A stretch of DNA of 64,000 nucleotides from Cryptomeria japonica (lineage: Eukaryota > Streptophyta > Pinopsida > Cupressales > Cupressaceae): NCBI RefSeq assembly GCF_030272615.1, contig NC_081408.1:341769793-341833792 (forward strand), read 5' to 3'. Of the stretch, positions 23,843 through 35,066 are shown in pieces. The notes under the pieces are model-generated. The model searched no databases and had not been told where the DNA came from. It was given only the letters and a program-made list of their open reading frames with translations. Every line of letters begins with the position of its first letter. The stretch's first letter is position 1. A program made the translations under genes and the position numbers.

Positions 23843-24380
23843 GAGCTCTCATTCCTCCATTTTCAACAATCATCCCTCCAAGTTTGTATTATCACACTTA
23901 TGCTCAAATACATTCAAACTCACATATCATTTTATGCTCATCATTTAGCCTCTCTTTGCAATAGAATTTAGTCTAAATATGCATGTTTAGAATACTTTCT
24001 TTATCATTTAGCTCAATCATAGACTAAATATATTATGTTAGGATAGTATTCATACTAACCTTGTCATCTTATCATCTAGTTTATTGCATTTCTAGAATCA
24101 TACATAGCTTAGAATACATCTCATTCTAAAATCAATCAAAGTATCCCTCGTTCTCGCATTTGCCATCCCTAAACCATTTTGCTCAGTGATCTGAGAGCAA
24201 AAACATTGGTTTGAGGGACATTGTGAGATAGAGAACCATGAGACCCACCTTGGGAAGTTGAGTAACACGTTGTTGCTCCATAGCTTGCATCAAGAAGTCC
24301 TGTGTGTGTGTGTGGACTAGTTTATAACAATATTTTCACATATTAAGTTTCATCAGCCCACTTTTCCCGCATACAGGTAC

Positions 24381-25020
24381 AAAACCCAACAAAGGAGATA
24401 AAGGATCCACTATTGATCCAACTATATCTAGAAGACTTGTGGGATATTTAATACATCTAACAATAGCAGGGCCAAATATTAAGTATGGAGTTAGTCATTC
24501 ATGGACTCACCCAAGAATTCACATTCACAAGTTGGGAAAAGAATATTGAGGTACATTGCATAGACTAGAATATAGGATATTGTATCCCACAACTAATAAT
24601 TTTAAGTTGATTGGATATACGAATAGTGATTTTACAAGGAATATAGATGATCGAAAGAGCACATTAGGATATGCATTTCACTTTGGAATAGGAATAGTTG
24701 TATGGGCATCAAAGAAACAACCTATAGTGAAAATCTCATGTACAAAACCATAATATGTAGCAAGTAAATCAACAACATGTCAAGCAGTATGGACACAAAG
24801 AGTTTTGATGGATTTAATGCATGATCAAAAGGAACCAACACCAACCATTGCAATAAGAAGTCAACAATTACGTTATTGAAGAATCATGTATTTCACAAGA
24901 GTAAACACATTATACAAGATACCATTTTATTCGAAAATTAGTGAATAATGGAGAAATCAATAAATCTAAAATACTGAAGATCGAAAGATCAATTAGCAAA
25001 CATATTTACAAAGATAAGAA
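24381..25020 (+). pseudogene. Copia RT end and RNase H relic
   Basis: After the solo LTR the frame gives STIDPTISRRLVGYLIHLT, then, past TGA at about 24547, KLIGYTNSDFTRNIDDRKST and VVWASKKQPIVKISCTK, the classical copia RNase H. In active relatives the motif is YTDSDW; here the first Asp is Asn. Past TAA at about 24750 the trailing parts YVASKSTTCQAVW and DLMHDQKEPT are readable, and the last recognisable element piece is near 25010. Confidence 0.85.
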
Positions 25021-25059
25021 AATTTTGGTAATAGCAAGAAGTACTAACTAGAATAAGAA

Positions 25060-25200
25060 TAACTTTTACTATAGAATGTCAACCTATTCTAGAATGTACT
25101 TTATGTTTCTAGAATCCTCTATAAATAGAGGCACATGTAATCAGTTTTGTCAAGCAAGAAAATACAAATATTGTCCAGCAGCACATTAGGAGTTTCTCTC
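25060..25200 (+). repeat. Copia 3' LTR remnant with TATA box
   Basis: After the RNase H, CTATTCTAGAATGTACTTTATG and CTATAAATAGAGGCACATGTAATCAG (TATA at 25119-25127) have the layout of short plant copia LTRs. Boundaries are uncertain and there is no matching 5' copy in the window. Confidence 0.55.
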
Positions 25201-25678
25201 TTTGTTTTCTCATCTCTGTCCAATGTACCTTGCTAATAATTTTTGAACTTTATCATTCCCTAAAACAGAGGGAAGCCAATATAGAAACCAGGAAAAGTTC
25301 CCTTTCTTCAATGAGAGATAACTGCAAAGAAATTTTAAACTGGTTCTTTCTCTTTCAAATTAAAGTTCATAAATTTTTAATTTGGATCTATTCACCTTTG
25401 TCAGTTTCTCTTAACTTCATGAATGTTCAAACATCAAATCATCCGCAATGGGGGAAGTTTAAAAGTAGACGTAACCTTTTTTTTTCTAATACCAATATCT
25501 CAAATTAGATTTAGGAAGCAGTCATATATTATAATATAACCATAAACGTCAAAAACCAGAATTTAAAGGTGGCATAAACCGCCCAAATGAAGTCCAAAAA
25601 AAACCTTATACATGCTTCGCTAGAGCTTAGAAACAATTGCCCCAATCGCCTCAAAATTTCAGTTTTTTTTATCACAGA
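25201..25678. other. Spacer and presumptive promoter or leader of PCR-type gene 1
   Basis: No domain is seen. AAACGTCAAAAACC at about 25547 resembles AAACGTCACAAAAACCC at about 38529, 160-190 bp upstream of the paralogue's ATG. Immediately before the ATG, TTTTTTTTATCACAG looks like a splice acceptor, so an upstream exon may end in this region. Confidence 0.4.
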
Positions 25679-26339
25679 ATGAAGTGGTCAACCGGCCTCT
25701 TTGGATGCTTTCAAGACTGCTCTATTTGTGAGTACATCTTCATCTGTAAGATAGCCATTAAAGCTTACATTTCATTCATGTTTATGATATTTATGAGATG
25801 TGCAAATTATTTGTGCAGGTTGTGAAACAACTTTCCTACCATGTGTTACGTTTGGACGGGTGGCTGAGCATGCAGAGAACAATAATACCAGTCAGATACT
25901 CCATATTCTATTCTATTCTACTTCATATACTCTAACACTTTCAATACAAAATCTGTTTTTCTTTCAATTGTGGTTTAATGGTGGATATGTAAATTGCAGG
26001 CTGTTGTACACAAGGATGTCTTTACGTCCTTTTTTGCATGTTAGGAGTGCCATGCCTGTACACATGCGGATATAGGAGGAAATTCAGGCAAAAATATGAT
26101 CTACCAGAGGAACCATGTGGAGACTTTTGTGTGCATTTGTGCTTTGAATGCTGTGCCCTCTCTCAAGAAGCCAGGGAGGTCAAGATTCAAATGTCCCATA
26201 CACCAAATGGTACAAAAATGATTGACTTACATGAATAATAGTTTGATGAATGAGTAATGGTTTCTGTTATAACATAAGATTATTTTGATATGCAGGAGTA
26301 ATGGCTGCTCCTGATGTGGTTGCTGGCATGGACAAATAG
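25679..26339 (+). CDS. PLAC8 / PLANT CADMIUM RESISTANCE-type Cys-rich membrane protein, copy 1
   Basis: Four exons: 25679-25727, 25819-25890, 26000-26209 and 26296-26339 (introns 91, 109 and 86 bp, all GT-AG), coding for 124 residues. The protein starts MKWSTGLFGCFQDCSICC, has PCVTFGRVAEHAE, a hydrophobic CLYVLFCMLGVPCLYTCGY segment and a Cys-rich PCGDFCVHLCFECCALSQEARE block, the standard order of the PLAC8/PCR family (plant plasma-membrane proteins linked to Cd/Zn handling or fruit size). The family motif CCxxxxCPC reads CCETTFLPC here. Exon 4 lacks 12 bp (Trp-Ala-Ser-Arg region) relative to copy 2, giving TPNGVMAAP. Splice sites are inferred by eye and by agreement with the paralogue. Substrate cannot be told from sequence. 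The AG before the ATG leaves open an upstream coding exon. Confidence 0.85.
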
Positions 26340-26624
26340 GAAACTTCAGTTTTGGATTTAAGTTTTGTGAGCTTGTGTGTATTGGTTGTTACTCATGATT
26401 TGACGATCTAATTCTTGTTAATTTCTTGGTATCTATTATGTTTGTATATAATTCATAGGGAGAGCTTTCAAACTTGGCCACTCATGAATTATAAGGTCAT
26501 CACTTCTTTTCATGTCACTATTTGGTCCCCGTTTAAAATATAATCATAATATATCTTTCAAATTTGTTTGGTGTTTAGTTCTTTGTCCCATTTACTTGCA
26601 CTCAATTTAGTTTTGTTAACTTTT

Positions 26625-26924
26625 TGATGAATTCTAAGGGAGCCATAATTTGATATATGTTCAGATAATCATATTTGTATCATTTACAAGTTACATGTGT
26701 ACTATAAGTTAATGCTAAACTTATTGATGAATTCTAAGAGAGCCATAATTTGATATATGTTCAGATAATCATATTTGTACCATCTACAAGTTACATGTGT
26801 ACTATAAGTTAATGGGATAAACTAAACTTTTTGATGAATTCTAAGAGAGCCATAATTTGATATATGTTCAGATAATCATATTTGTACCATCTACAAGTTA
26901 CATGTGTACTATAAGTTAATGGGA
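26625..26924. repeat. Tandem repeat, 100-107-bp unit, 3 copies
   Basis: Units start at 26625, 26725 and 26832 with TGATGAATTCTAAGRGAGCC and share CATAATTTGATATATGTTCA and TACAAGTTACATGTGTACTA. The second-to-third spacing has 7 extra bp (GGGATAA). Copies 2 and 3 are nearly identical and copy 1 slightly diverged, so the last duplication is recent. It lies downstream of PCR-type gene 1. Confidence 0.9.
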
Positions 26925-27305
26925 TTCATCTTTAGTGATATAATTCTATTTACATCTCATGGTATATGTGTATTATATTATTTCTTCTACTTAATCAAAG
27001 GTTCATAAGGTCTTGTGTTTGAAATTCTAGTGTAGTGAATTGGCTTATACTCAAGGTATAATTGTGAGGACCCCCTTGTGTTTCAGTATTTCTCTTTAAT
27101 AAATACTTCCAAGGATTACCATCCTATGCAAATAGTAGCCATTGAAGGAGAAAAATGTTTTACCTTCTCTTATCAATTTGCATCTTAACTATCCACTCTT
27201 TGATGATGCTCATCTTGCCTATAGGTAAAAGCACATAAATGAGTATAAATTTTTGGATATAATAGACAACAAAAAAAGTAAACCCACTTTAAATTTTGTA
27301 TGTTT

Positions 27306-27519
27306 AATCAAAGGTGCCAGGTTTGATCAAATAGTATTTGATCAAGTCTAGTTAATGCACACATAGTGCCATGCAATGCTTTGTGATGATAAGGGGTTCA
27401 ATGAAAGGTGGTTCAATTGAATCCCCCATAGAAAACTATATATAGAAAAAATGATTAGTATTTGAAATGTTCAAAGGAGGTTAGATCAAAGGGGGTTTGA
27501 TCAAACTCCACCTTTGATT
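27306..27519. mobile_element. Candidate MITE or fold-back element, 214 bp
   Basis: Arms of about 25 bp are inverted: left 27306-27331 AATCAAAGGTG-CCAG-GTTTGATCAAA, right 27496-27519 TTTGATCAAAC-TC-CACCTTTGATT. The palindrome TTTGATCAAA recurs in diverged form inside each end. There is no coding sequence. A clear target duplication was not found, so the superfamily is unknown, and it could be a chance or expanded palindrome. Confidence 0.5.
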
Positions 27520-28187
27520 GAAGTTTTTTATGTGCCATCCTTTTCCCCTCTTGTCAACATGTTTAAATTTTATTTTTTAAAATAATCGACCGGACATAAT
27601 ATACAATATGTACATGTATGAAACCCTCAACATTAACTTTCTAAAATATATTATAAAATATTTCTTAATATTATTATTTCTATTTAATATATAAAATAAG
27701 ATAAATCCATTAAAAAAACTATCATTCAAGACATTAAGAAAATAGTAAATTGCATGAGTGTCCTTATTTCAACAAAAAAAATCAATGATCATAAATAGAC
27801 AAAGATAAATACATTATAATAAAACGTAAATCTAAATTTCTATTGGTATCAATTAAAATAATACTTAAAAGTATTCAATAAAATATTATAAAAAAAAAAT
27901 GCATTATATTTTGGATCTAATAATCTAACTCTAATAAATCCTATAAGCATTGTATTTCTAGCAGAGTTCATGTGTTATAGTAAAATGTTACTTAGTACAA
28001 GCAATATAGTTTTTTTATTTTTAATAAAAACTAAAACAAATGATAAAAAATATTTATTTACATTTTTAAACAATTATAGATTGAATCAACAAAGAAAATA
28101 ACACAAATCATTTTTGTACATGATTTTTAAATTCTCAATAGTTTATTCAATGTAATTGATATATTATCTTGAATGTTTTCTCTTAAG
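27520..28187. other. Unassigned AT-rich spacer
   Basis: Very AT-rich; no recognisable gene or repeat boundary. Confidence 0.4.
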
Positions 28188-28274
28188 TATATATGTATAT
28201 GTATATGTATATGCATGCATGCATGCATGTATGTATGTATGTATGTATGCATATGTATATGTATATGTATATGT
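28188..28274. repeat. Microsatellite (GTATAT)n-(GCAT)n-(GTAT)n-(GTATAT)n
   Basis: ATATGTATATGTATATG is followed by GCATGCATGCATGCATG, then GTATGTATGTATGTATG, then GTATATGTATATG. The centre is palindromic. Open frames on both strands here are repeat artefacts. Confidence 0.9.
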
Positions 28275-31200
28275 GGTTCAATAAGATTGAAATATAGGAT
28301 ACATGCTTGTGATTTCACTCTTTGTTCATTTCATTTTTGTTCCCTGTTCCTTGATATTGAGTGTCTTCTTAAGGAGAGTGGACTAACAATTTGATTACCA
28401 ACATGAGGCTAATCCTCAAATGAACACATATGAAAACACATTAACATATATTAATCTATTGATAAGAATGTATACTAATATATTTTGAAATAATAAATGA
28501 AAAAATACATAGGTAAATGCTATAGATTGTGGTACTTAGCTTTTCAAGACCAAAGAATGAATGAATTCTAATATGGTATTGAGTTATGGACTATCATTGA
28601 CTTGGAATTACGTAACATGTCTATAAATGATGTATGTTGTATACTAAATTGGACTTGTGATCTATAAAGGGTTGATTCCATTAGTCAAGATTAAATATGT
28701 GCTTACACAAATGATCTAGAAGTCTATGCATCTCTAGTCTATAATTGAATTGATTGATCTTCATTAGCTCTCCCTTTTCTATCACTTTGAAGCATGAGTT
28801 TTTTGAAAATATATTTGAAGGGTTGTTATTATAATGAAGGTGGACATGTTATCTTAGGTCAAACTCTAGAAATGTATGTACAATATTGAATATAATATAT
28901 ATCTATATTATGCAAATGCTCCTAGGATGAATGTACAAGTCTTGATTCATTTTACATCACCAAATTGATGTGAGAATAATATATGAAGAGCCACTAAAAT
29001 ATAAGAAGGCATGAAATGAATTTAATTGATTGCTTTTGGAAACTATTACATAACATCAAATTATACAACTTTGTTTAATTAGGGGTTTACCTTGTGCTTG
29101 CAAAAATTATTTTAGACATATAACATGATAAGTGCATGAATGATTATATTCAATACACGAGTCAGGTTGATATATAGAAATACATGCACGTCTATTCAAA
29201 TTGGGTAAAGGTTAGAAAGGAACATACCTAAATTTATACAAATTTCTACCATTTATTGATATGTAGATACATAAATTAACTCTCCTTAACATGGATGTAC
29301 AAAATTAATGTAAATAGGAATGGCTCTACAAACTTAACCATTATAAATGAATATTAATACAATTCTATATAATTTTAATCTCAGTCCACGTGTTGCCACT
29401 AGCTAAATTCTTTCAATTGCAAGGTACACACATTTAGCAATACAAAGAATTAAAAGGTGTTGGAAGTTGGCATGTTGAATAAGTTTTTCCTATAAAAAAA
29501 GATCGCCAACTAATTTAGCTATCAATTTTTTCACATAATAATGATCTTTAAGACCAATATTAAAATTAAATTTAAAATGTTACATTTTGTTATATATTTA
29601 AATCCACATCAAATTTATTATTTATTTATTTTATTTAAAATATATAATTTAAATAATACAAATTTTCATATAAGAGAATGGAGTGAAGTGAAATGAACCA
29701 AAGGTATGACATACATCTCCTACACTAATCTATGTGAAGATGTATGATAAAAAATTAAACAAATCATGAAACTACAAAGAAAGAAACATAAAAGGGATAT
29801 ACTATAACATAATGATTTGTGTAGGGAAACCAATTTCGGGAGAAAAACCCCACTCCAAAGTAGAACGATTTATTATATTCTATAATCAAATATTATAACA
29901 CATTGTCACAATCTAATTCTTTAGAGGACCAACTACATATTTTTAGTAATTCTTGCAGCATAATAGTACCTACAAAACTCACTATCAAAACTTGCACCTT
30001 AAGCACCAAATAAATAGGAAAGAAAATACACGAATCCATCAAATTGTAATTAGGAAATCATGAGCTAAAACAACATAAAATGTGGTGTCCAAATCCCAAG
30101 TTAAGGTCCAACACCCCAATCCTAAGATGAATATATAGACAAAAAAACATACATAAAATAATCATAATCCACTCACCAACATAAGAAATGGACATTTTAG
30201 TTCCATTATCTACATTCAAAAATTCCTTATAATGTGTCATAATTTGATCAACAAATATAACACCTCTATACTTCTCAATATTTCCATCCAAACTAATCTT
30301 CCTTATCCCACGTGCACTTTTTCTTCAGTGCATTCACTTTATGATCTTTGAGAGTAATTGAACCACATCTTTCATTTCATTCTTCTCTAGGTACAATACC
30401 ATGGAAGAGGCTTTATATATTAATGATGCTATCACTAATGAATTAATGATGCTATCACCTCACCCATTTTCGACTTGCCGATAGTGGTCCCACGAATCTA
30501 GCGAAGTCTAATATATTTGTTTACATTTTAAATGGAGCAACCTTGCCTAGGGATAAGCCCAAACACACAACTATGTTCACACAATAGAAATTAAATTCAT
30601 AGTAGCAAGAAATGAAAACATCTATATTGGCAATATTGTTTATGGAGCACAAAATGTTTACAATTCAGATTTCAACAGTCTAAAAGCCCTGGTTTTATCT
30701 ACACTTCAAGCAAGCCCGAATCGGCTCTCCTCAAATGGAAACTGTCCGATCCTCTTCTCTACCTTAGAATAACTCATATGTTCTCCCAACATTTCCTGCT
30801 CAATACCCACCAATTGTGGTTTAATCATCTTCCAACTGAAATCTCAGCATCTTGTATGCCATGGTGGAAGCCCAATGATCGACAGGGTGTCCCAACCATC
30901 GCAAATGGAAACAAAGCCATCGGCGAGACCTATTAACTTCAAGAGGAGTTTAGAAGAGTCACTTCGATCCAACAATAGGGTTCACATCGATGTGACAAAT
31001 GTTCCATCAAATAGAGTCTTCCCAAGTCACCACGATGAGGTAACATGCCCGAACAAAGGTGCCACGATGAGGAAGGAAATCCTTGCGATCAATCTGGTGA
31101 ACCAATGACCAAACAAAGGCACCGAGCCATCGGAAAGACAATCCCAGATTGAAGAGAGGAAATTCATGTCTTGCCGATCCCCTACAACACAAAACTGTCA

Positions 31201-31339
31201 AAACCCAAAACTGAAACCAAAACAAAAACCCCATAATAGAAATGGAAATACATACATTGATGTGGATTGTGTCTTTCCCGGGATGCTCTTGCATCAGACA
31301 CCCCGGGTAGGAGAAATGTTCCATGAGAGGGAACTCATG
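28275..31339. other. Unassigned spacer; the right part may hold the 3' LTR of the chromovirus
   Basis: No domain was recognised at 28275-30300. From about 30300 to 31339 base composition becomes richer in C and the sequence directly follows the element's C-terminal coding relic, so it should contain the element's 3' UTR and LTR, but I could not match it to a second LTR right of 34464 and give no boundaries. Confidence 0.35.
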
Positions 31340-31790
31340 AACATTTAGGCCCATCTAGGACCTGTATCCCAAACTGAGCCAGATCATTCACCTTTGATCA
31401 AGATGCCTCTGCAACTGGTTTCCCTTTCCATCAAACCAGATACTCCATATATTCCTTTCCATGTGTCTTCTTGGAAACCCTGGAATCTATGATTTCATCC
31501 ACCTCTTCATATTGTTTCTCAGGAAGCTGATCTACCCATGCTATTCCATTAGATGTATCTGCAGGCAGGTGTGTCTGAGCACTGGTCCCTCCCTCATAAT
31601 GTTTGTATAGATCATTGGCATTAAAGATTGGTGAGATAGCTATGTTATCTGGAAGGTCAATTTCATAAGCATTGGTTGAAAACTTCCTCAAGATCCTACA
31701 AGAACTGATTTTATTCTATTTCAATTTGTTATAGGTTTCCTGTGGAAACCTCTCCTTCCTCAAATGAACTTAACAATTCACTTCACTCCT
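31340..31790 (-). pseudogene. Chromovirus integrase C-terminus and chromodomain relic
   Basis: From about 31770 downward come HLRKERFPQETYNKLK (the GPY/F part of the integrase tail), then RKFSTNAYEIDLPDNIAISP and NDLYKHYEG. The chromodomain start KQYEEVDEIIDSRV and KEYMEYLVWFDG follow, and are then cut by stops near 31390. Chromodomains direct such integrases to particular chromatin; here the second half (usual WxxxP...W) is not readable. Confidence 0.78.
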
Positions 31791-31816
31791 ATGCTAACAC
31801 TTGCTTCTCTATCACC

Positions 31817-32896
31817 TTACTCTTCAACAACTGACAAACTCTTCTCTGCTACAACTGTCCACTTGAATTCTTTTCTTACTCCCTTCATTGTTTCAGTTAT
31901 GGGAGCACAAATTCCACTGAAATTTATTATGAACTTCCTATAGAAGCTTGCCAACCCATGAAAACTACAGGTTCCAAAAATACTCCTTGGTGATGGCCAT
32001 TCAACAATAGCCTTTACTTTCTTAGGGTCAATTTTCAACCCATCCTCTGAAAATACAAATCCCAAATACACTAATTCCCTTTTCATGAAATTACACTTTT
32101 TCATATTCACCACTAATTTTTCTTCTTTCAACTTTTTGTAATATAGCCCTAACATGTTCCAAATGTTACTCTTTTGTTTTGCTGAAAATCAATACATCAT
32201 CAAGATAGATGATAACAAACTTACCAAGATAGGGCTTTAGCACTTGGTTTATTAATCTCATGAATGTGCTGGGTGCATTTGTCAACCCATATGGCATGAC
32301 CAACCACTCATACAACCCATCCTTCATCTTGAATGTTGTTTTCCATTCATCCCCTTCATGGATTTGGATTTGATGGTACCCACTCTTCAAGTCAATCTTT
32401 ACGAACTACCTTGCCCCACTCAAACAATCCATTAAATCATCCATTCTGGGTAATGGAAAACCTATGCTTGATGGTGATCTTATTGATTGCTCTAGAATCA
32501 GTGCACATTCTCCACTCACCTCCTTTCTTAGGCGCCAATACTACAGGTACAATGCATGGACTGAGGCTCTCCCTAATTAGACTTTTTTCCAACAAATCTT
32601 GGACTTGTCTATTTCTTTCCTCATTCTCTTGAGGTGTCATCCTATACAGTGCCTTATTTGGAAAACTCGCACCTAGAATCAGGTCCATGCAATGACATTT
32701 ATCTAATAGGTGGCAATCCATCTGGTAACTCCTTCAACATGATCTTGACATACTCATCTATTAACTCTTGGATTTCCATGGGCAACTTTTCCTCCTTTTT
32801 TGTTGTCACATGTTCTGCTCTAGCCAGGAAACAAAAACATAGCAAACTCCACCCTTCTTCAAATCCTTCAAGAATTTCTTTCCCAAAACCAAACAC
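31817..32896 (-). pseudogene. Chromovirus reverse transcriptase with stops and frameshifts
   Basis: Successive open pieces carry [103 protein letters not shown] and a FYRKFIINFS thumb region, in the standard order. Both catalytic sites (the Asp of KIDL and YLDD) are intact. Breaks visible by eye are a frameshift near 32700, another near 32440, TAG before FVKIDL near 32405, TAA after SKTKE at 32166 and a shift near 32130. Confidence 0.88.
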
Positions 32897-32999
32897 ACTC
32901 TGGAAGTCCCCTCTACATCCTCCTCCTTATCCTTCATTAGGTTCAAAACAAATTTTTGACCATCCTTCTTGATGGTGTAGGTATTACTCTTCCCATCAT

Positions 33000-33300
33000 G
33001 AACATATATTGTCACAGTCTACCCAACAAGAGGTGACATGCATCCATAGGTATGATGTCACATAGTATCCCGTCCTTGTAATTCCCAATTTGAAAATGAA
33101 CCAAACATTGTTCTCTTACCACAAATTGATGCTCTTTTTACAAGCATGAGACCTTGTACGGGTTGAGATGTTTTATTCTTTTCAGCTTTAATTTCTTCAC
33201 CATTTCCTCATACACAATATTGTCTGTGTTGCCACTATCCACAATCACCTTTCAACATTTGCCACTTGACTTGTGTCTAGTTCTGAACAAATTCCTCCTC
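33000..33300 (-). pseudogene. Chromovirus aspartic protease relic
   Basis: The minus strand around 33255-33150 reads VIVDSGNTDNIVYEEM and VKKLKLKRIKHLNPYKVSC in a frame interrupted elsewhere. The catalytic DSG is present. It is followed near 33015-32850 by a protease-to-RT linker including VTIYVHDGKSNTY. Confidence 0.72.
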
Positions 33301-33379
33301 TGAATTGGTTCAAATTTCACCTTCTTCGAATTTAATAAGATTCTCCTCAACATCAAGGATTACCCACCTTCTAGATCCT

Positions 33380-34464
33380 CTCCTCGCTTCAAAGGTTACA
33401 CAACTTCATCTTCCGCTTGAGCCACATGAACTTTGGCCTCCTTTCCTTTACCTTCACCTTGAAATTGTGAACATTCAAAAGATCTATGTCTAATTTCTCC
33501 ACATTGGTAGCAAGTACCAGTAAATCCTTTACCTCTTCCTCTTCCTCAACCTCCTCAATCTTTGAAGAAATCTCCTCTTCCATGAGAATTTCCTCTACCT
33601 CCCACTTCCTGAGAGGGGCTAGCTTCATATTCCTTGGTAGAATACCCTCTCCCACCACTATTCTGGTCTCTTCCACGTGCATTTATGCATCTACCTCTGT
33701 TATTATTTTGCTTCTTTCTATTTAATTACTCTTCGGTCCTTAAAGCACATTGATAGGCCTCTTCCACACTCTGCAATCTGTGTAGACTTATTTCATCTTG
33801 AATTAACATTCGTAGACCATTAAAATACTTGGAAACTTGATCCACTTCATCCTCTATGTGGTCTGCTCATATGCTCAATCTATAAAATTCTTCTACACGT
33901 GCTCTCTCACACTTGTGTCTCTTTGCTTCAAGTTCTGTAATTTTCTAGAATAGACTAATGTGATAGTTTGTGGGCAAAAAAATTGCCTTCAATTTGGTCA
34001 CCATCCTTTCCCAGATTTTATCTCCTCCTCGCCTCTCTGTTGTCTGTTAGTCTACAAATGATCCCACCATAGGGATGCATGCCCTTTCAATTTTGTGCAG
34101 GCATATTTCACCTTCTTGTCTTTCTCTGTACCTTCAAAATCGAAGTACTTCTCCATCTTAGAGATTTAATCTAGTAATTCATCTGAATTGGGTTACTATT
34201 ATAATTTGGAAAACGGGGTCTGGTATTTATTCTGTTCATGGCTCGAATAAACCTTTCTTCTTTTTGACCGGGCACATGTTGACTTTCCCCTTTTGGTACT
34301 TTAAACTCCTCTTCATCTTTGTTGATGTCCTCAATGTGGACACCTCTATGCTGTGATGTCTCCACGACTTCAAGCTTGATTGCTATTTCTCTCAATATCT
34401 CCATTATGGCGGGGTCTGCATCTCTTGTGCCCCCTCTTCCTTTGCCACATCCTTTGAGTGTCAT
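33380..34464 (-). pseudogene. Chromovirus gag with intact CCHC knuckle
   Basis: A 97-residue open start (MTLKGCGKGRGGTRDADPAI) at 34464-34171 is followed by broken frames containing gag-like KIWERMVTKLKAIFLPTNYH and LQSVEEAYQCAL. A Gly/Arg-rich stretch then leads to CYQCGEIRHRSFEC at about 33472-33513 (CX2CX4HX4C, all ligands present). Several stops and shifts separate the pieces. Confidence 0.78.
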
Positions 34465-34935
34465 TTATACGCACCTTTGCAGTTGCGAGACTTTTCTTTG
34501 TTTTCTTCTAACCACAACAAAAAATCTATTCTCAGAACTTCGTAAATTTACAAAATCATTAAAAATCATTAAAAAAAACACTTTACAAAATATACACTTC
34601 TAATACTCAATCTTAACTATCTTTCTACCTAAATGCAACTCTAACTTTTTGACCCACACACTAGACAATATGTTATGTTTTGTTGAAAAAATAGGAACGC
34701 TTTTGTGTGCGGAAAAGATTTGACCCTCTTAATCTTATCCATTTTGAAACATTTTAGTAGTTTAGAAACTATATTTAGAGTAGGTTACAATTCTTCTTCT
34801 TTTGGTATCTTCAATTTTGACTGTTTGAGTCTCAAATTGCTCCTCCAAGTTTAGGTTCAATTGATTTTAGAAAAAAAGTCGCCAATTATAGTGTCCTTTT
34901 TGTTCACTATCTTGATGCATTTATCAATTTGTACT
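34465..34935. other. Spacer; expected leader and 5' LTR of the chromovirus not recognised
   Basis: No primer-binding site or LTR termini were identified here on the minus strand, so the element's 5' end is lost or unrecognised. Confidence 0.35.
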
Positions 34936-35015
34936 TATATGTATGTACGCATGTATACATATGTATGTATGCATATATATTTATGTATGCATATATACAC
35001 ATATACATACATACA

Positions 35016-35047
<32 letters not shown>

Positions 35048-35066
35048 CATATACATATATACATAT
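34936..35066. repeat. Microsatellite, (GTAT/ATAT) then (ACAT)n then (ACATAT)n
   Basis: Irregular GTATGTACGC/ATATGTATG units are followed by about 12 ACAT repeats (35001-35044) and ATACATATACATATATACATATG. Open frames rich in Tyr-Met-Cys or His-Thr-Tyr on both strands are artefacts of it. Confidence 0.9.

Larger units (their letters stand above)
22905..24375 (+). mobile_element. Solo LTR, 1471 bp, TSD GGTAC
   Basis: The insertion begins TGTAGACG and ends CGCATACA, flanked by GGTAC at 22900-22904 and 24376-24380. Removing it and one GGTAC copy gives a continuous copia RT frame, which fixes both boundaries. The start resembles the gypsy LTRs at 7009 and 19286 (TGTAKACR...AAAAATG), and it contains CTATAAATA at 23834-23842 in plus orientation. 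There is no internal domain or second LTR, so it is the product of LTR-LTR recombination. It includes a (TG)n run at about 24300. Confidence 0.93.
19740..25200 (+). mobile_element. Decayed Ty1/copia retrotransposon interrupted by a solo LTR
   Basis: In order on the plus strand: gag, zinc knuckle, protease, integrase, reverse transcriptase, RNase H, then an LTR-like region with a TATA box. That protease-integrase-RT order is diagnostic of Ty1/copia. Many stops and frameshifts occur, the RT has lost an internal block, and a 1471-bp solo LTR sits inside its 3' part. No 5' LTR was recognised before 19740; the probable solo LTR ending at 19286 belongs to a different family. Confidence 0.85.
31340..34464 (-). 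mobile_element. Ty3/gypsy chromovirus, internally deleted
   Basis: On the minus strand: gag with zinc knuckle, aspartic protease, reverse transcriptase, then directly the integrase C-terminus and a chromodomain. The chromodomain identifies a chromovirus; the lineage could be the Reina or IFG7-like type known from conifers, but that is a guess. The first RNase H and the integrase core are absent between about 31817 and 31790, which suggests a deletion of roughly 2 kb. Multiple stops and frameshifts show it is dead. Confidence 0.88.

Noticed and set aside
28188-28274. GCATGCATGC palindromic array as a CRISPR-like or regulatory repeat
   Set aside because: It is a simple tetranucleotide/hexanucleotide microsatellite with no spacers.
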